A DNA stretch of 64,000 nt from Carya illinoinensis (lineage: Eukaryota; Streptophyta; Magnoliopsida; Fagales; Juglandaceae). Numbering within the stretch: the stretch's first letter is position 1; every line of letters starts with the position of its first letter. This document shows, piece by piece, positions 45,696 to 58,186 of this stretch. The DNA lies in assembly GCF_018687715.1 (NCBI RefSeq), contig NC_056755.1:37730001-37794000 (forward strand). The letters run 5' to 3'. The notes under the pieces were generated by a model. That model was not told the DNA's origin. It saw only the letters and a program-made list of their open reading frames with translations, and ran no database searches. Both the position numbers and the translations under genes were made by a program.

Positions 45696-45930
45696 TAGTT
45701 GACCTATACTGTTCATACAGGTAGATCATTCATGGGAACTCTCGCTTGTGACTGTGTCACCGAAGCAAGACTCTCCGACCATGGGTGACGGTGCATCGGT
45801 AGAGACGGTGGCCGGCTAGTCTGGTAGGTACAATTTTTAGGTGACATAGGTGCGGCCTATGATCAGGAACAATTAGTATCAGAGCTAAGAGCTCTATTAT
45901 AAGATTAATTATCTTTTGAATTAAGATTTT

Positions 45931-47559
45931 ATGGCTAACATTGCAGTTTCATTTGGTGAAGGTCAATCTAGCAGTCGGCCTCCACTCTTTTGTGGAGATA
46001 ATTACTTATTCTGGAAAGTTAGAATGAGAATATTCCTTCAGGTTCAAGATCGAGAAATCTGGAAATGCATTGTAAATGGACCTTATATTCTAACAAAAGT
46101 GGTTGATGGAGTAAAGGTCAAAAAGGAAGAAAAAGAGTTTGATCGTGAAAATGATAGACTTTATACTTTGAATTTAACTGCTATGAATTTATTATTTAAT
46201 GCTCTCAATAGAAATGAGTTTAATAGAATAATGACTTGTACTACGGCAAAAGAAATTTGGGATAACTTGAAAGTTATTTATAAAAGAACTTCGCAAGTCA
46301 ATGAATCAAAAATTTATATTCTTACTCATGAATATGAAATGTTTAAGATGAATGATGATGAATCTATTTCTAGTATGCATACTCGTTTTACTAACATCAT
46401 AAACAGATTGACAGCTCTTGGAAAAGTTTATTCCAAAGTGGAGATAGTAAGAAAAATTCTCAACTTTCTACCAAAACGCTGTGAATCAAAAGTGACAGCG
46501 ATTCTTAAAGCTAGAGACCTCAAGAAGCTCGAAATGAATGAACTCATCGGGTCACTTATCACCCATGAGTACACATTGAAAAGAGGAGAAGAAGAAGGAA
46601 AGCCAAAGAAGAGCTTGGCACTTAAAGCTGTTCCTCATGAAAGTGATGACGATGAGGAAAATGAAGACAAAAATGAAGAAGTTGCGATGATAACAAGATG
46701 AATTTAGAGGTTCTTAAAGAAAAATAAAACTCCTCCGAGGAAATCTTTCAAAAAGTTTTCCAAGAAAGATTCAGGTAAAAATGACACTTTAATTTGTTAT
46801 AAATGCAATAAACCTGGTCATATCAAGCCAGATTATCTTCTGCTAAAGAAAGATCGAAACAAGGGCAAGAAAGTAATGAAAACTACATGGGATGATTATT
46901 CAAGTAACTCAGATAGTGAAGCAAGTAATGAAGAATCAGCAAATCTTTGTCTTATGGCTAAAGATGACATTGAGGTAACAAATCTTGATAATATTGAAGA
47001 TCCTTCATATGAAGAATTGCAAAATATTTTAGAAGGGGTATATAAGGAATTTGAAAAATTGGATATCAAGTATACTGCTTTGAAAAAGAAAAATTTTTCT
47101 TTAACAAACGAAATTGATATTTTAAGAAAAGAAAGTATCATTTTGAAAAATGAAAATCTTGAGTTGAATAAGAAAAAAACTGATTTAGAAAATATTGTTG
47201 AAAACTTTACGAATGAAAAAAGAAATTTTGAAAAACTTCTTGGTAGTCAAATATGTGTTTTTGACAAGGCAGGCTTGGGATATATGCCAAAACAAAAATA
47301 TAAACCTTATAAAAATTTCTTTGATAATCCTTCTACATCAAAGACCAATATTCAAAATTCTTTTCATAAAAATAATTTTGTCAAAAAAAGATATTATTAT
47401 AATCATTCAAGTTCTTCATATATGGCACATGCTATTTGCAATTTCTGTAATAGAAATAGTCATAATTATCATACTTTTCCTATTAGAAGAAATCATACAA
47501 TGACTATTAGGGTCATATGGGTACCTAAAAATCTTGTTTTTTCTAATACTAATAAATAA
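45931..47559 (+). pseudogene. copia gag
   Basis: Structural Gag polyprotein. The N-terminal UBN2-type domain begins MANIAVSFGEGQSSSRPPLF and includes NYLFWKVRMRIFLQ and AKEIWDNLKVIYK. Two nonsense codons, TGA (46699) and TAG (46705), interrupt an otherwise continuous frame. Then a CCHC zinc knuckle follows (CYKCNKPGHIKPDY near 46794) whose final Cys has become Tyr, a TTWDDYSSNSDSEASNEES acidic stretch, and a long Lys/Glu-rich coiled coil (about 47000-47240). The protein then continues towards the protease. The zinc-knuckle loss alone would impair RNA packaging in such elements. Confidence 0.9.
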
Positions 47560-47639
47560 AGGACCCAAAGAACTTGGGTACCAAGAAAAATTATTTTAAT
47601 TTTTTTTTATAGGTATGCATGAAGTCATCCACAAGCAAA

Positions 47640-50600
47640 AACAAATGGTTTTTAGATAGTTGATGTTCAAGATACATGACGGGAGACAAGACTAAGTTCT
47701 TTGATCTTATATCTAAAGAAGAAAGATACGTGACATTTGGAGACAACTCGAAATGGAAGATCGTGAGAATAGGTAAAATTGGTAATAAATTTTCTCTCAT
47801 AATTGAAGATGTTCTACTTATTAAAGGTCTAAAACATAATCTTTTGAGCATAAGTCAATTATGTGATAAAGAATTTACAGTTACTTTCAAAATGGATAAA
47901 TGCATTATTTTGAATGATCATGATTATAATATTTATTTTATTGCTTTTAGAAGCAACAATGTTTATACAATCGATTTTGAAGAAATTACCTCACAATATG
48001 CAATTTGTTTTTCAGCTCAAAATGAAACTAGTTGATTCTGGCATAGAAGACTAGGTCATGCCAACATGGAATTTATTTCCAAACTTTCAAAAAATGATCT
48101 TGTGAGAGGTTTACCAAAAACATATTTTCTTAAAGACATAATTTGTGATGCATGCCAATTTGGTAAACAAACAAAAACTTCTTTTAAAACCAAGAAACAT
48201 ATTTCCACTACTAGACCATTACAACTGATACACATGGATCTTTTTTGACCAAATAGAGTTGCAAGTCTAGGAGGAAAATATTATGCATTTGTTATTGTTG
48301 ATGATTTCTCTAGATATACTTAGGTCATCTTTCTTGCTCATAAAGATGAGGCACATAATGTATTTACCAAGTTATGCAAGAAAATTCAAAATGAAAATGG
48401 CTATACTATTTCAAGTATCCGAAGTGATAGGGGAAAAGAGTCTGTTAATAAAAATATTGAAACATTTTGTGATGAAAATGGTTTTTGTGCATAATTTTTC
48501 TACTCCTCGAACTCCTCAACAAAATGGGGTAGTAGAGAGCAAAAATAGATCTCTTTAAGAGATGGCAAGAACAATGCTCAATGAGAACAACTTGCCTAGT
48601 TATTTTTTGGCCGAAGTGGTAAGTACTGCATGTTATGTTATAAATAGAGTTATGCTAAGATCTAAATTAGATAAAACCCCCTATGAGCTTTGGAATGAGA
48701 AAAAACTCAATATTGATTACTTTCATGTATTTGAATGCAAATGTTTTATTTTGAATGACAGAGATAATTTAGGCAAGTTTGATGTAAAATCTGATGAAGG
48801 TATCTTTCTCGGGTATTCTACTAATAGTAAAACTTATAGAGTATTCAATAAAAAGACTTTAACTGTACAAGAATCTATGCATGTAGTATTTGATAAATCT
48901 AATTCTCCACTCTCCAAGAAATCTATTGATGAAGAAACAGGAGGTATAAATAACACAGAAAGTCTCAATCTCAACAAAGAGAACATAATAGAAGAAGCTC
49001 AACATGGAACCATCAGGAAAGATCATTAAAATTTAATACAAGATGCAACCAAACAGTGAAAATTTGTAAAAGATCATCCAGTGGAACAAATTTTGGGAGA
49101 ACCTTCATGAGGTGTAAGTACTCGATCATCTCTTAGAAATATTTACAATCATACTACTTTTCTATCTCAAATTGAACCCAAAAATATTAACGACGCACTT
49201 CTTGATGAATCTTGGATTCTAGCTATGCAAGAAGAGTTAAATCAATTTAAAAGAAATGATGTTTGGACACTTGTTCCTAGACCCAAAAATCATACTATTA
49301 TTGGAACAAAATGGATTTTTAGAAACAAGAAAGATGAGTCCGGAGTCATTACTAGAAATAAGACTCGACTTGTAGCCCAAGGTTTTAATCAAGAAGAAGG
49401 AATCAATTATGATGAGACATATGCACCAGTCGCAAGATTAAAAGCTATTCGAATACTACTTGCATATGCTTGTTATAAAGATTTTAAACTTTTTCAAATG
49501 GATGTTAAAAGTGCTTTCTTAAATGGTTTTATAAATGAAGAGGTATATGTTGAGCAACTTCCAGGTTTTGAAAATCATATTTCCCCAAATCATGTTTTCA
49601 AAGTCACAAAAGCATTATATGGATTTAAACAAGCTCCTAGAGGTTGGTACAAGAGACTCAGTGGTTTCTTGATTGAAAAAGGTTTTTCAAGAAGAAAAAT
49701 CGACATAACTCTTTTCATTAAATATGAAAATGATGATATTCTTTTAATTCAGATTTATGTTGATGATATAATATTCGGTGCTACTAATGAAAATATGTGT
49801 CAAGTTTTTGCTAAGACTATGCAGGAAGAATTTGAGATGAGCATGATGGGAGAACTTACATTTTTTCTCAGATTGCAAATTAAGCAAGCAAAAAGTGAGA
49901 CATTCATCAATCAATCAAAATATATTAAGGAATTACTGAAGAAGTTTGGGATGGAAAGTGCTAAGGAAATTGGAACACCAATGAGCCCATCAACTAAACT
50001 TGATAAAGATGAATCCGGTAAGCCAGTTGACTCGAAAATATATCAAGGTATGATTGGTAGCTTATTATATTTAACAGCCAGTAGACCAGATATTATATTT
50101 AGTGTGTGCTTATTTGTACGCTTTCAATCATCTCCAAAAAAATCACATTTAATTGCAGTCAAGCGCATTCTTAGATATCTTAGTGGTACAATTAATCTAG
50201 CGTTATGGTACCTTAAGCACACATCTTTCGATCTAATCAGGTACACAGATGCAGATTATGCTAGCTGTAAAATAGATCGAAGAAGCACTAGTGGAGCATG
50301 CAATTTCTTAGGTCATGCACTAGTTTCCTGGTTTAGTAAAAAATAAAATTCTGTTGCACTATCTACTGCTGAGGCAGAATATGTTGTTGCGAGTAGTTGT
50401 TGTGCTCAAGTTCTCTACATGAAACAACAACTTGAAGATTTTAAACTCATGTATAATCACATTCCAATCAAATGTGATAATACAAGTGCTATAAATCTTT
50501 CAAAGAACCCAATACAACATTCTAGAATTAACCATATTGAAATAAGATATCATTTTCTTCGAAATCATGTGCAGAAAGGCGATATAGTATTAGAGTTCAC

Positions 50601-50709
50601 AAACACACACGATCAGTTAGAAGATATTTTCACAAAACCTTTACCAAAAGATAGATTATGTATGATCAGAAGAGAAATAGGTATGATGCATGCTATGAAT
50701 ATCTCTTAA
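47640..50709 (+). pseudogene. copia pol (protease, integrase, RT, RNase H)
   Basis: Protease: KWFLDS then TGA at 47661, so the catalytic Asp-Ser-Gly has a stop in place of Gly. Integrase: HRRLGHANM...CDACQFGKQ zinc region, HMDLF, SDRGKE and QQNGVVESKNRS (DDE residues visible), with stops at 48033, 48246, 48321 and 48556 and a one-base insertion near 48490. RT (49225-50346): WIFRNKKDESG, QMDVKSAFLNG and YVDDIIFG are all intact. RNase H: TDADYASC, then TAA at 50344, then STAEAEYVVAS and continuing to MHAMNIS. Most stops are CAA to TAA, CGA to TGA or TGG to TAG/TGA, i.e. C-to-T type changes. Confidence 0.92.
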
Positions 50710-50757
50710 AAGATAGACCAGAGTCAATAAAAATAGAGATAATTTTTTTAAATACTT

Positions 50758-51387
50758 TTACATAAACTTGAGATTCTTGGCCTCATGTTTGAGACACTCA
50801 TTCTCTTCATACAATATCATGTCATTCTTATCCATGGGAACCGGCAAGCGGAATGAAGAATCTAATAAAGATTTTAACTGTTTATTCTTCTGCCGAATGA
50901 TTCCTTCTCTTGTGTGAGACTCTTGAACAATTCGTTGAAGTACAACAATTTGTTCTTTGAGCTTTTCAACTTCATGTTTTTTGGCTTGTAACCGTTGGGA
51001 AAAAGCAACAATAGAGGAAGAGTAGCGAGTCCCAAGACTCACCAAGTCATAAATAGCATCAGAATCTGACTTATTAGTCAGATTATTATTTTCTTACTGG
51101 AACATGGCACCAATGGCAGTTGCAGAAAGGACAGGAGGTTGAGATGCAGAATGCCTCATGGATGGATCTAGAGAAATGTTAGAAGAATGAGCCATTGAGA
51201 ATAAAATAGAAGGCTTAAAACGAGAATGTTGAAAGAATACAGATGAGTTATAGAAATGAGAAGAAAACTTGATGCGGATTGGATGAACTTTAAGACTGAT
51301 TTTATAGATATAGCATAAAGAACTAGACGAGCTATCATCCAAGTCAAAGAAATGTGATTTTTTTTTCCCGATCGGTGAAAATGACAT
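50758..51387 (-). pseudogene. Antisense reading frame between pol and 3' LTR
   Basis: A minus-strand frame of about 210 codons interrupted once by TAA (51094, in ...AIGAMFQ-stop-ENNN). The first part is Ser/His-rich and basic. The second (SSSIVAFSQRLQAKKHEVEKL...LQRIVQESHTREG) is strongly heptad-like, a probable coiled coil, ending LKHEAKNLKFM. Extra ORFs, some antisense, are known in this position in several plant LTR-retrotransposon lineages, with unknown roles. No domain is recognised. No corresponding sense-strand gene exists in the interval. Confidence 0.5.
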
Positions 51388-51740
51388 TTTTTAGAAACTC
51401 AAAGCCTTCAATCTCGTTTGTCAACAACATCAAGCGATTTTTTTCAAATCTCCAGCCACACTTGTCGAGTCACGGACGGATCCAATTTTTTTTTCAACTA
51501 TTTGCAGTTTCTACTAATGCACCGTTTTCTTCAGTACATTTACTTGTTGCGGATCATTTTTAATGATGTCAAAATGGGGAGAAGTGTTAGACTAGAACAT
51601 TAACATTGTTTGAATTGCTAAACTTATTATATATGCTTGGAATTATATTTATACTTTTGCTTGAAAAACTAACGCACATTCTCAGAGGGAACTTAAGTAT
51701 TAATACAGGTTTTAGGTTCTATCAAGTATTTGTCATCATC

Positions 51741-51754
51741 AAAAATGGGGAGAT
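51741..51754 (+). promoter_or_regulatory. Polypurine tract
   Basis: AAAAATGGGGAGAT immediately precedes the 3' LTR, the expected plus-strand primer of a copia element. Confidence 0.9.
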
Positions 51755-53037
51755 TGTTGAACCTAAGGTTTCAAGTTTTGTGTAATTATATATCTACACA
51801 TGGATTTTGATGATAACAAATGAATTCAAAGAATAAAGGAGTCTCAAGCTCAAGTTGTCTACACAATAGAGTCAAGCACATCAAGGAAACAAGTATAAGC
51901 AAGAAGGGAACAAGTTCACATTAAAGTAATAGAGTAATGTTGTAAATCTCTTAAAAATTTGAAATTAGAATTAAAACTCAAAATTAATATTTTATCATAA
52001 ACCATTAAAATACATTTTCAACATGTGCATGAATATTTTTGAAAATTAAAATTGAAAATTTTGAAAGATGATTGATTGTCATCTTTCACATATACATACA
52101 TTGATACATTTATTTGAATATTTTCAAAAGTGATTGATGTTTTTTTAAACTTATACAAAAGGTAGATGATTTTGTTTGAAAATTTTGAAAAGTAAAGTGT
52201 GCTACTTTTGTCATATACAAAAAGTAAAAGATTATATTTGAATTTTTTGAAAATGAAAGTGTGCTCCTTTTGTCATATGCAAAAACTAAAAGATTAGGTT
52301 TGAATTTTTTGAAAATGAAAGTGTGCTCTTTTTGTCATATGCCAAAAGTAAAAGATTAAGTTTGATTTTTTTGAAAAAGTGAATGATGTTGTTTTTGACA
52401 TGTGAATATTTTTAAATTTGAAAATGAAGTCTCATATGCCTATAAATAGATCATTTGAGAGCTTCACATTCACAACATTCAGAGCATACAACATTCATTC
52501 AAAGCTTTCATTCTCTCTTCTCTAAGCATTGAGCCTTAATCCTTGTTCATTTTGAGAGATATAGTTTGTACTGTATTTTTCTTATTTCACTCATTGAGGA
52601 GTGTTTTTTGATAATCTATCCACTATCAACTCTTGTATCAGTAAAAGGGTGTGTATAACCCTTGTGCGTGTAGAAAGTGTTCTACACAGGGAATAATTGA
52701 ATCACCACGTGTAAGATGATTGCAAGTGTAGAGAGTGTTCTACACGGATCCTTTGTAGCGGTGTTGTTCAAAGGTGTAATAGATTTCTATCTCCACCTGA
52801 AGAAGGTTGAATAGTGAATTTGGAGATCCTCAAGGGGTAGCTTGAGGCGAGGACGTAGGCAGTGGGGCCGAACCTCGTTAACATACTGAGTTTGCTTCTC
52901 TCTTACCCTTACTCTTTATATTTATTACTGTTTCATATTTTGTTTATATTTTATATTGTATATTTGATTTATAATTGTTATTTTTTTTAAATACAACTCA
53001 ATTCACCTCCCCTCTTGTGTTAGTCATCTGGGCAACA
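51755..53037 (+). repeat. 3' LTR of copia element (1,283 bp)
   Basis: TGTTGAACCT...GGGCAACA. It differs from the 5' LTR by numerous substitutions and several indels, including loss of about 50 bp around 52090 (one copy of the GATGATTGATTGTCATC repeat). Confidence 0.92.
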
Positions 53038-54680
53038 TATATATATATATATACTAGGGAATGGCCCTAGGTGCATTAGCCCCGGGGTGCACCTGATATA
53101 ATGATTTAAATAAAAAAAAAGTGAAAAAGTCAGTAGCTTATTTGTTTGGGAAAAAAAATACAAGGTTATAGAAAGACAAGAAATAAAGATTAAAAAAAAA
53201 AAAAACTAAACTTAAGCAAAGTATGAGTATTGGTCTGCATCCATATTGGATTATCTATTTACTCTCTATATAATAATAAAATATTATTAATTTAATAATT
53301 TTTTTAATTTTATTTTTATCACATTTTATAGTTCTACTAATTAAAATAATAATAATAATTAATATTATATATTGAGTGTTTTAAGTATTTTATTAGTTAA
53401 ATTTACTTAAAGTTGAATTTTAAAATGACAATAATCTAAAGCGTTTTTGTTCTAAAAAGTAAAGTCATTTTAATTTTTTCATTTAAAAAAATGAAACAAA
53501 AAGAAATGAAAATGAGTACACTATCAGAACAAAAAGAACAAGAAAAAGTGACATCAACTCATATGCACCACGGGCTATTAAGAGCATTTTGGTCAAATAG
53601 AAGCATTATTAAATTCTACAAGGGAGCTACATGTCAAATGGTCAAGAATTTTAAGAACCTTTTAATAAAACAAGATCCTTCATTAAATTCTTCAAGGAAG
53701 CTACATGTCAAATGGTCAAGAGTCTTAAAGGTCTTTTGGTAAAATAGGACTTAATAGAAAAACAACAAAAGTTAATGAAAAAATAACAAAAGTTATTATT
53801 CATAATTAGATAACCACTTATTATAATAGAATATATATATATATATAAACAGTTTATAGTTGTTGTAAATACATGAATGTAGTAAAATTCATTCCATGTA
53901 TTTGATGAATGATCATTAGAATTCTGACCTATTCATGTATTTCCATTTTTCATATTCATCATGTATCCTCTTAATTTAGTCATGTAATGTCATTCTTTAA
54001 GTTCATGTATCTATTTAATATCATGTATCATCTCATGTCTATAAAAGGGAGTCATGATAAGCATTTGTGCTAGACACATAATAAGAAACTTGAAAGAAAT
54101 AATATTGAGTTCCTGAAGAACTAGTTTCATATCTTATGTTTCTTCAATTCTCTTATTATTTTTCTTCAAAAGCCCTACTTCATTTACCCTTGAAAGGTTT
54201 CATCTATTTGCAATGGGGAGGAGAAAGAAAACTTCTAACTTTATAGAAATAAAGATAAGAAATAAAAAAAGAGGCACGGCTGGAATATGCAGTACTGGCC
54301 ATTGGTCTAGTACATGTATTATACCTATTTCGTACAGGTTCGAATACCGGCCGATATTTCGGCCTACGTACCAATCAGTATCGGCTGTATTTCGGCCTTC
54401 ACTTTTTTTTTCATTTTTTTAAACTACAAGATTATTTTTTTTACCCCCAATTCATACCGGACTATATATAATTTATATATATATATATATGTATTTATGT
54501 ATAAATTATTCATATATAAATTATTATTTTAGAATATAATTTTTATATATATTTATAAATATAATTTATTTATATATCGACTATTTTGAAATAGTATACG
54601 AAACCATATCGATAACGAAATATTTCGTTTCAGAGTACTGACCAGTACGACATCCAGTACGATATTTAAAACATTGATTA
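53038..54680. other. Gene-free interval with short repeats
   Basis: A direct duplication of about 60 bp (GCTACATGTCAAATGGTCAAGA at 53625 and 53698) lies within 53605-53750. 53860-54200 looks like an LTR or promoter fragment (TCTATAAAAGGGAG at 54039, followed by leader-like text) but has no partner. 54290-54660 contains CCGGCCGATATTTCGGCC-type dispersed repeat. No gene recognised. Confidence 0.5.
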
Positions 54681-54682
54681 CA

Positions 54683-55587
54683 ACTGTGAGGCTCTCAAGA
54701 ATATGATGAGAAAAGTTTGGAACCTACTCAGAAGGTGAGCTTTAAAGATCTAGGATCGAAGTTACTACTGGTGGAATTTGCGGACATTCGTGATAAGCTT
54801 TGTGTTCTTCGAGAGGGGCCGTGGTCTTTTGATCATAATTTGGTTCTTCTGAAACATATGGAGGGTGACTTACAGGTGACGAAAATACGTCTTTCAGAAG
54901 CGTCTTTCTGGATTAGACTGTACAATATGCCACTTAATGCTATGAATGAGGAGGTGGGGCGTCTTATTGGAAATCAGATAGGTGGAGGAGGTTGAGGGTG
55001 ATCAAGGAGAGGCTGCATGGGGTGAGTTTATGAGAATCCGAGTTCAGGTTGATGTTTCTCAACCTCTTATGCGTGGAACCAGGGTTAACTTGGGTCAGTT
55101 TGGTTCATGCTGGGTCCGTTTTGCTTATGAACATTTGCCAATTTTCTGTTACTGGTGCGGTAAACTTGTTCATCAACTCAAAGATTGTGAAGCTGTTGGT
55201 AATCAGGCTGCACAGGATTCTACTCAATTACCTGTTGGGTCGTGGCTATGTGTTGGCGCATCTCTGGGCAGAGGGAAGGAATATTATGAATTTTCAGGCC
55301 AGAAGGGTGCTTCTCACCGGAATTCCTCGCCGACATGTTCATCCAAATTAGAAACTCCGACTGCGGGGGTCAACTCTGGACGAGGAAATGACGGAGAGGA
55401 AGACTGGAAATCAGGAAATGGCTAAGAAGGAAGACGTCTTTTGTGCTTCGGTTATGCATGATATAAGGGAGGAGGCAATGACAGGTGTTAATGCAGAATG
55501 TACCGATGGAGGCCTATTGACTCCTAATGTTGGTATTGGAAAAGAAGCTGAGCAGACTTTCTCTTGTACTGAAGGAGTGGAAAGCAT
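54683..55587 (+). pseudogene. LINE ORF1-type fragment (DUF4283 / CCHC knuckle)
   Basis: Two overlapping frames of one protein. The first (to about 54990) has LLVEFADIRDKLCVLREGPW...FWIRLYNMPLNAMNEEVG, a DUF4283-type fold found in plant LINE ORF1. After a one-base shift near 54985 the second (54982-55425) continues GEFMRIRVQVDVSQPLMRG...WVRFAYEHLPIFCYWCG and a CX2CX4HX4C knuckle (CYWCGKLVHQLKDC). The tail to 55587 is low-complexity and acidic. No reverse transcriptase follows because the dispersed repeat begins at 55588. Confidence 0.8.
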
Positions 55588-55904
55588 TCACTAATTCATC
55601 TCGCTTGAGATGAATATTTGAATTGTAAGTCTGCATTTGCCTTCTTAAAGAGTTCTCACATTATAGTTATCACAACAAATATATGGATATATGACTCCGG
55701 TAACCCGAATGATTTCAGGAAAGCTTAAATTGACCTGATTTTACTGGGTATTTTGCTTACTCCTACACAAAGATGGCTTGGAAGTCTCAAGCTTGTTTCC
55801 CGGCTAACCCACCAACAAGATTCGCAAACAAAGATCATAGAGAGAGAGAGAGAGAGAGAGAGAGAGGCCTTACCGAGAGAGCGGAAGAACTTCGAACGGG
55901 GTCC
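55588..55904. repeat. Dispersed ~300-bp repeat, copy 2
   Basis: Matches 27818-28112 from CACTAATTCATCTCGCTTGA to CTTCGAACGG, with a (GA)n expansion at 55838-55866 and one small insert near 55720. The hairpin at its start is conserved. Confidence 0.8.
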
Positions 55905-56018
55905 TTTGATTGAATTGTTTGTGCCCCGGTTTACAAAGCCTTGTTTGGTGGTTGGTTTTGTGCATTTCATCCTCACTGAAAATAATCTCTTGGTTTTCCT
56001 ACATAGCATACAATTGCA

Positions 56019-56369
56019 ATGACGGGTTATGGACCTGAAGATTGAAGTTTTGTTCTGGAATTGACATTCAACTACGGAGAGACTGAATATCACAAGGCTT
56101 ATGTTCAGGTAGAAACTAACTCCCCCCCGCTCTTGCTGGTGGCAAATGATTGTTCTGTTGGGGTCTATGACATTGAATATTGTTTCACTTATTTGTCAGA
56201 ATAAGAGATGACATATTAGTATTGGAGACTGATTTCTTACATCGTAACAGATTGCAATAGGCACAGATGATGTTTATAAAACTGCAGAAGCCTTACATGG
56301 GAACCAGGACCATTTCCGGGTATCAGCACCTAGATTACAGCATGCTTGGATCCTGATGGTTGGAAAACG
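56019..56369 (+). pseudogene. Glyoxalase I (lactoylglutathione lyase) exon relics
   Basis: Two exon-like pieces of the methylglyoxal-detoxifying enzyme. 56019-56108 reads TGYGPED-stop-SFVLELTFNYGETEY and ends at a GT donor. 56251-56369 starts after an AG and reads IAIGTDDVYKTAEAL, then shifts frame to EPGPFPGIST-stop-ITACLDPDGWKT. These follow the family's GYGPED...ELTYNYG...AIGTDDVYK...LDPDGWK order, keeping the ELTxNYG glutamate. A deletion of about 25 bp (the KLFGGKITR equivalent) and two stops make it dead. The intron is kept, so this is a segmental rather than a retro-copied relic. No other exons were found. Confidence 0.85.
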
Positions 56370-58011
56370 GTATGGCTTGTCAAGGTATTATGGTTTCATG
56401 CTTGTGTCCGGGGACCCCTTTTTTTTTTTCAACCGTGTTTTGCATATATAACTTGAGTGGCTTTTTGCACAACCCAAGAATCGTTCAGAAGTCAGAACAA
56501 AGGATGTAAATATGGGCATGCAAAATATATTTACCTGGATGGATGTCTGCAAAGCTTTCGGTTAGATCAGAGACTTTGATAACTTGGCAAATGGCTAGTT
56601 GTTGCTGTTATTGGGTTCAGTATTTTAAAGTATCACTTTTTAGTTGTTTTCTAGTGTCAATTGTGGTTTTTCCTTTCTTTTTTCTAATTATAGTTTTTTA
56701 ACACTTGCTTATTGTTCCCATTCATTTAATTGGTATGCAATCTGACATGAAGAAGGTTTCCACCTCTAGGCTTTTGAGTGAGGACCGAGGCAAGAAGAAG
56801 TGAATAACAGTTTAAGGCTACTAGATGCATATTACGTCAGGTTTATATTCTAGCAATGCTGTTTCTAAGCCGAGTTATATTATACAAGAAGGTCGGTGAT
56901 AGTTTTCTTCCCACTTTGGTTGACTGATAACTCATGCATCCTATGGTATATGTCTCTCACGTGCCAATTGAAATGGACTAACAAAATAGGTGGTCCGTGC
57001 AGTGAGCGGAAGAAGGTTGGTGGTTGACTGATAAACAAGATTTTTGCAAGTGTAGTTTAGTAGTAAGTGTAAATGGTTGGATACAAAATTTTGTCAATAT
57101 GATTGTTGGATAGAAAGAGAGTTTAACAAAAAAAAAAAAAATTAGTTAATTAGGAAATATAGAAATTTGATTTGCAATTAATACATTTATATAGGATTTT
57201 AGATATGTTTAATTAATTTGAATTTTGGATGTGTTTAATTAAACGATGATGGTTATTAGCATTAGGTGACTATTGAAAATATAATTTTTTAATAAATAAT
57301 TTAATTGGAATATGAATTACTAATTAACATATTATCAGTAAAATGGTAAAATATGATAAAATTCAAAATAAATTAAATTAATATAATATCTGATATGATT
57401 GGATTAATCAAAACTAAATTCATCTTTTATTATTTTATTATTAAATAATAAATAAATAGATAAATATTTAATATAAATGAAATAGTCAAAACTAAATTCA
57501 CCTCATATTAACTCAAAAAATTATGTGGCTTTGATTATTCCTACGAGAATACTCTTAAAAATTATGTGGCTTTGATTATTCCTACGAGAATACTCTTAAG
57601 ATGTTTTGATTTATTTATTTGTTGATAATGGGTGATTTAACCCAAGCCTCGTGACTCATATTGTTTAGCCTTTAGGCCCCGAAAATACCATAACATAATA
57701 CGTGAAAAGCCGAAGTAATTTTAACCGAAGAAATAATATTCTTTTGGAAAGCATTTTTTTTTAAAATGATTCTTTTAGAAAACTAGAACGCTGTTTGATG
57801 GTGGGAGTTTGCGCTTATAATATTACCGTCTTTAGTCTTCAAAGAAACACACTAATTTATTTTTTTAACCCATTTTTTTGCTTGCATTTTCATATTTATA
57901 GATAAAACAATAAAAAAATATAATGTTTTTCATAAAACTCACTCATTTTATATTATAATTTCTAGATTACCCATTAAAAAAATAATAATCAGTTATATTC
58001 ATTATATTTTA
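56370..58011. other. Gene-free interval
   Basis: No gene seen apart from possible decayed flank of the glyoxalase relic to about 57000. 57130-57500 is AT-rich. A tandem duplication is annotated separately. Confidence 0.55.
57517..57600. repeat. Near-perfect tandem duplication (~41 bp x 2)
   Basis: AAATTATGTGGCTTTGATTA followed by TTCCTACGAGAATACTCTTA occurs twice head to tail with no mismatch that I can see. Confidence 0.92.
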
Positions 58012-58186
58012 GAACAATACTACGTATAGTCATGAAGTGTAAAACTACTATGCAGTCGCAATGAAAATGATTAGAATCCACTTTTAAAAAATTAACTTAT
58101 TTTTATGTGGAGTACCGTATTGATTCACTTTTTTTAAAGATAATTACATGACACTTACATACTCACGGCTGCAAGAATCATTTCTC
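58012..58186. mobile_element. MULE-type MITE (175 bp)
   Basis: Ends GAACAATACTACG and, reverse-complemented, GAGAAATGATTCTTGCAGCC. Flanks TATATTTTA and TATATTTAT agree over seven bases. Same family layout as 2277-2451, including the AAAATTAACTTATTTTTATG centre. Confidence 0.68.

Larger units (their letters stand above)
44341..53037 (+). mobile_element. Full-length Ty1/copia retrotransposon (8,697 bp), inactivated
   Basis: Complete architecture: 5' LTR, tRNA-Met-type primer site, gag, protease, integrase, reverse transcriptase, RNase H, a long pol-LTR spacer with an antisense reading frame, polypurine tract and 3' LTR. Order PR-INT-RT-RH defines Ty1/copia. It is flanked by TATAT on both sides (44336-44340, 53038-53042), although the right side is a TA run. 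LTRs over 1.2 kb, a coiled-coil Gag extension and a long 3' spacer suggest the SIRE/Maximus lineage; this is tentative. Many nonsense codons, and LTRs that differ by substitutions and indels, show it is old and dead. Confidence 0.93.

Noticed and set aside
45673..45700. TATCAGAG motif considered as a tRNA gene fragment
   Set aside because: It is the primer-binding site next to an LTR; no cloverleaf can be drawn around it.
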